Of a stretch of DNA of 40,000 nucleotides, positions 39,123 to 40,000 are shown piece after piece; position 1 is the first letter of the stretch, and every line of letters begins with the position of its first letter. The notes beneath the pieces are model-generated. The model ran no database searches, had not been told where the DNA came from, and saw only the letters and a program-made list of their open reading frames with translations. Both the position numbers and the translations under genes were made by a program. Source of the stretch: Chrysomallon squamiferum (lineage: Eukaryota; Mollusca; Gastropoda; Neomphalida; Peltospiridae); assembly GCA_012295275.1 (NCBI GenBank), contig CM022667.1, positions 12,477,538-12,517,537 of the forward strand, written 5' to 3'.

Positions 39123-39466
39123 CTGTAAATAAAAATGTATATTCCTCGCATCAAAACATCACGTAAAATGAAATTTAAACATATCAAGACATTTGCTCAG
39201 TGAAATATTTGTTAACCATTTTTTCTTGTTAAGGACAATGTAAACATGTACATCGTGTGACAGATACTTTTATTAATAAAACATGCGATCACTTAGCATG
39301 TTTTAGATGAGAAATGTTCTGGTAATTGTGACTTCTGCACGTGCCTTATTACACACACACAAACACACACACATGCATACTCACGCACACACACATATTT
39401 TTATTAATTATTATTATTATTATTATTATTATTATGACATTTTTCATTGGATGTGCATGTTTATAT

Positions 39467-39511
<45 letters not shown>

Positions 39512-39514
39512 TAG

Positions 39515-39554
<40 letters not shown>

Positions 39555-40000
39555 TTATATATAAATGTATGTATATATATATAAAAGACATCATAAATAT
39601 TGTATGTATATACTGATAATATGTATGTAGTATATAGATATATATATAACCATCATGATATGGATCTGATATTGTCGATATATAGATATATATTTGAAAA
39701 TACTAGTTTCAAAACACATCATAAAAACTATTGATAAACGCGATGGTTTCATGACCATGAAAGATATTCTGTATTGTAACAAAGTTTAACACTGAAACTG
39801 TTGATAAACGCGATGGTCACTGAAAGATAAGTGTAACAAATAACACAACAGTTTGACCGCATGAAAAACAGGGTGAAACCTTTCCAAACCGGACCCTTAC
39901 TACAATGGAAATCATCCAAAACGGCACGATTTTCACAGTTTCGTCAATAATTTTATCAAGTACGTAAAATGTAAAACTTTAGCATAGCGAGAACCTTCAA
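39123..40000. other. SLC7 intron at right window edge
   Basis: No upstream SLC7 exon (TM1-TM5) is seen. Contains CA (39348-39395), ATT (39408-39436) and a long TA/GATA region (39469-39560). The segment gataaacgcgatggt occurs twice (about 39733 and 39804). Confidence 0.7.

Overview
This is AT-rich, intron-bearing animal nuclear DNA packed with long simple repeats: (GA)n/(CT)n, (TA)n, (CA)n, (AAT)n, (TTTA)n and TACA/GTAC tetranucleotides. Repeat load, spliced gene structure and the gene families fit a lophotrochozoan invertebrate. A mollusc, possibly a cephalopod, is my best guess, inferred from genome texture and not proven. There is no bacterial gene, CRISPR array, tRNA or rRNA that I can support.

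Three protein-coding genes can be assembled by hand, all on the minus strand, with GT-AG introns and matching codon phases at every junction.

(1) 550..3069, probably with a noncoding first exon ending at 8322. This is the 5' part of a STAND-type (NACHT) NTPase gene of the NWD1/NWD2/TEP1-like kind. It has a predicted myristoylated and palmitoylated start (MGISCSS), a disordered serine-rich linker and the start of the conserved N-terminal domain. The rest lies left of the window. Its candidate promoter at 8.24-8.72 kb carries two E-boxes, a perfect RFX X-box, two CRE-type sites and a CCAAT box.

(2) 13806..22014. This is a complete UNC93-family membrane protein (4 coding exons, 822 residues). 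It has an unusually long acidic N-terminal extension (about 330 residues) and a large N-glycosylatable loop. Alternative 5' exons or promoters are suggested at 22.6-22.8, 23.26-23.33 and 27.48-27.64 kb.

(3) 35593..39122 and beyond. These are the last 8 exons (281 residues) of an SLC7 light-chain amino acid transporter, closest to the b(0,+)AT (SLC7A9) type. The 5' exons lie right of the window.

The rest is introns and intergenic DNA. Against the repeat background stand a few unique, GC-richer islands (about 17.45, 22.7, 25.8, 27.6, 30.4, 32.3, 33.85-34.1 kb) with promoter-like motifs, a hAT-like MITE (32507..32805), a small foldback element (31365..31486), several degenerate minisatellites and one near-perfect palindrome. 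I see no functional link between the three genes beyond co-orientation. Gene 1 (STAND NTPase) and gene 2 (UNC93, whose vertebrate relative UNC93B1 traffics Toll-like receptors) belong to families that can act in innate immunity, but that is only a suggestion.
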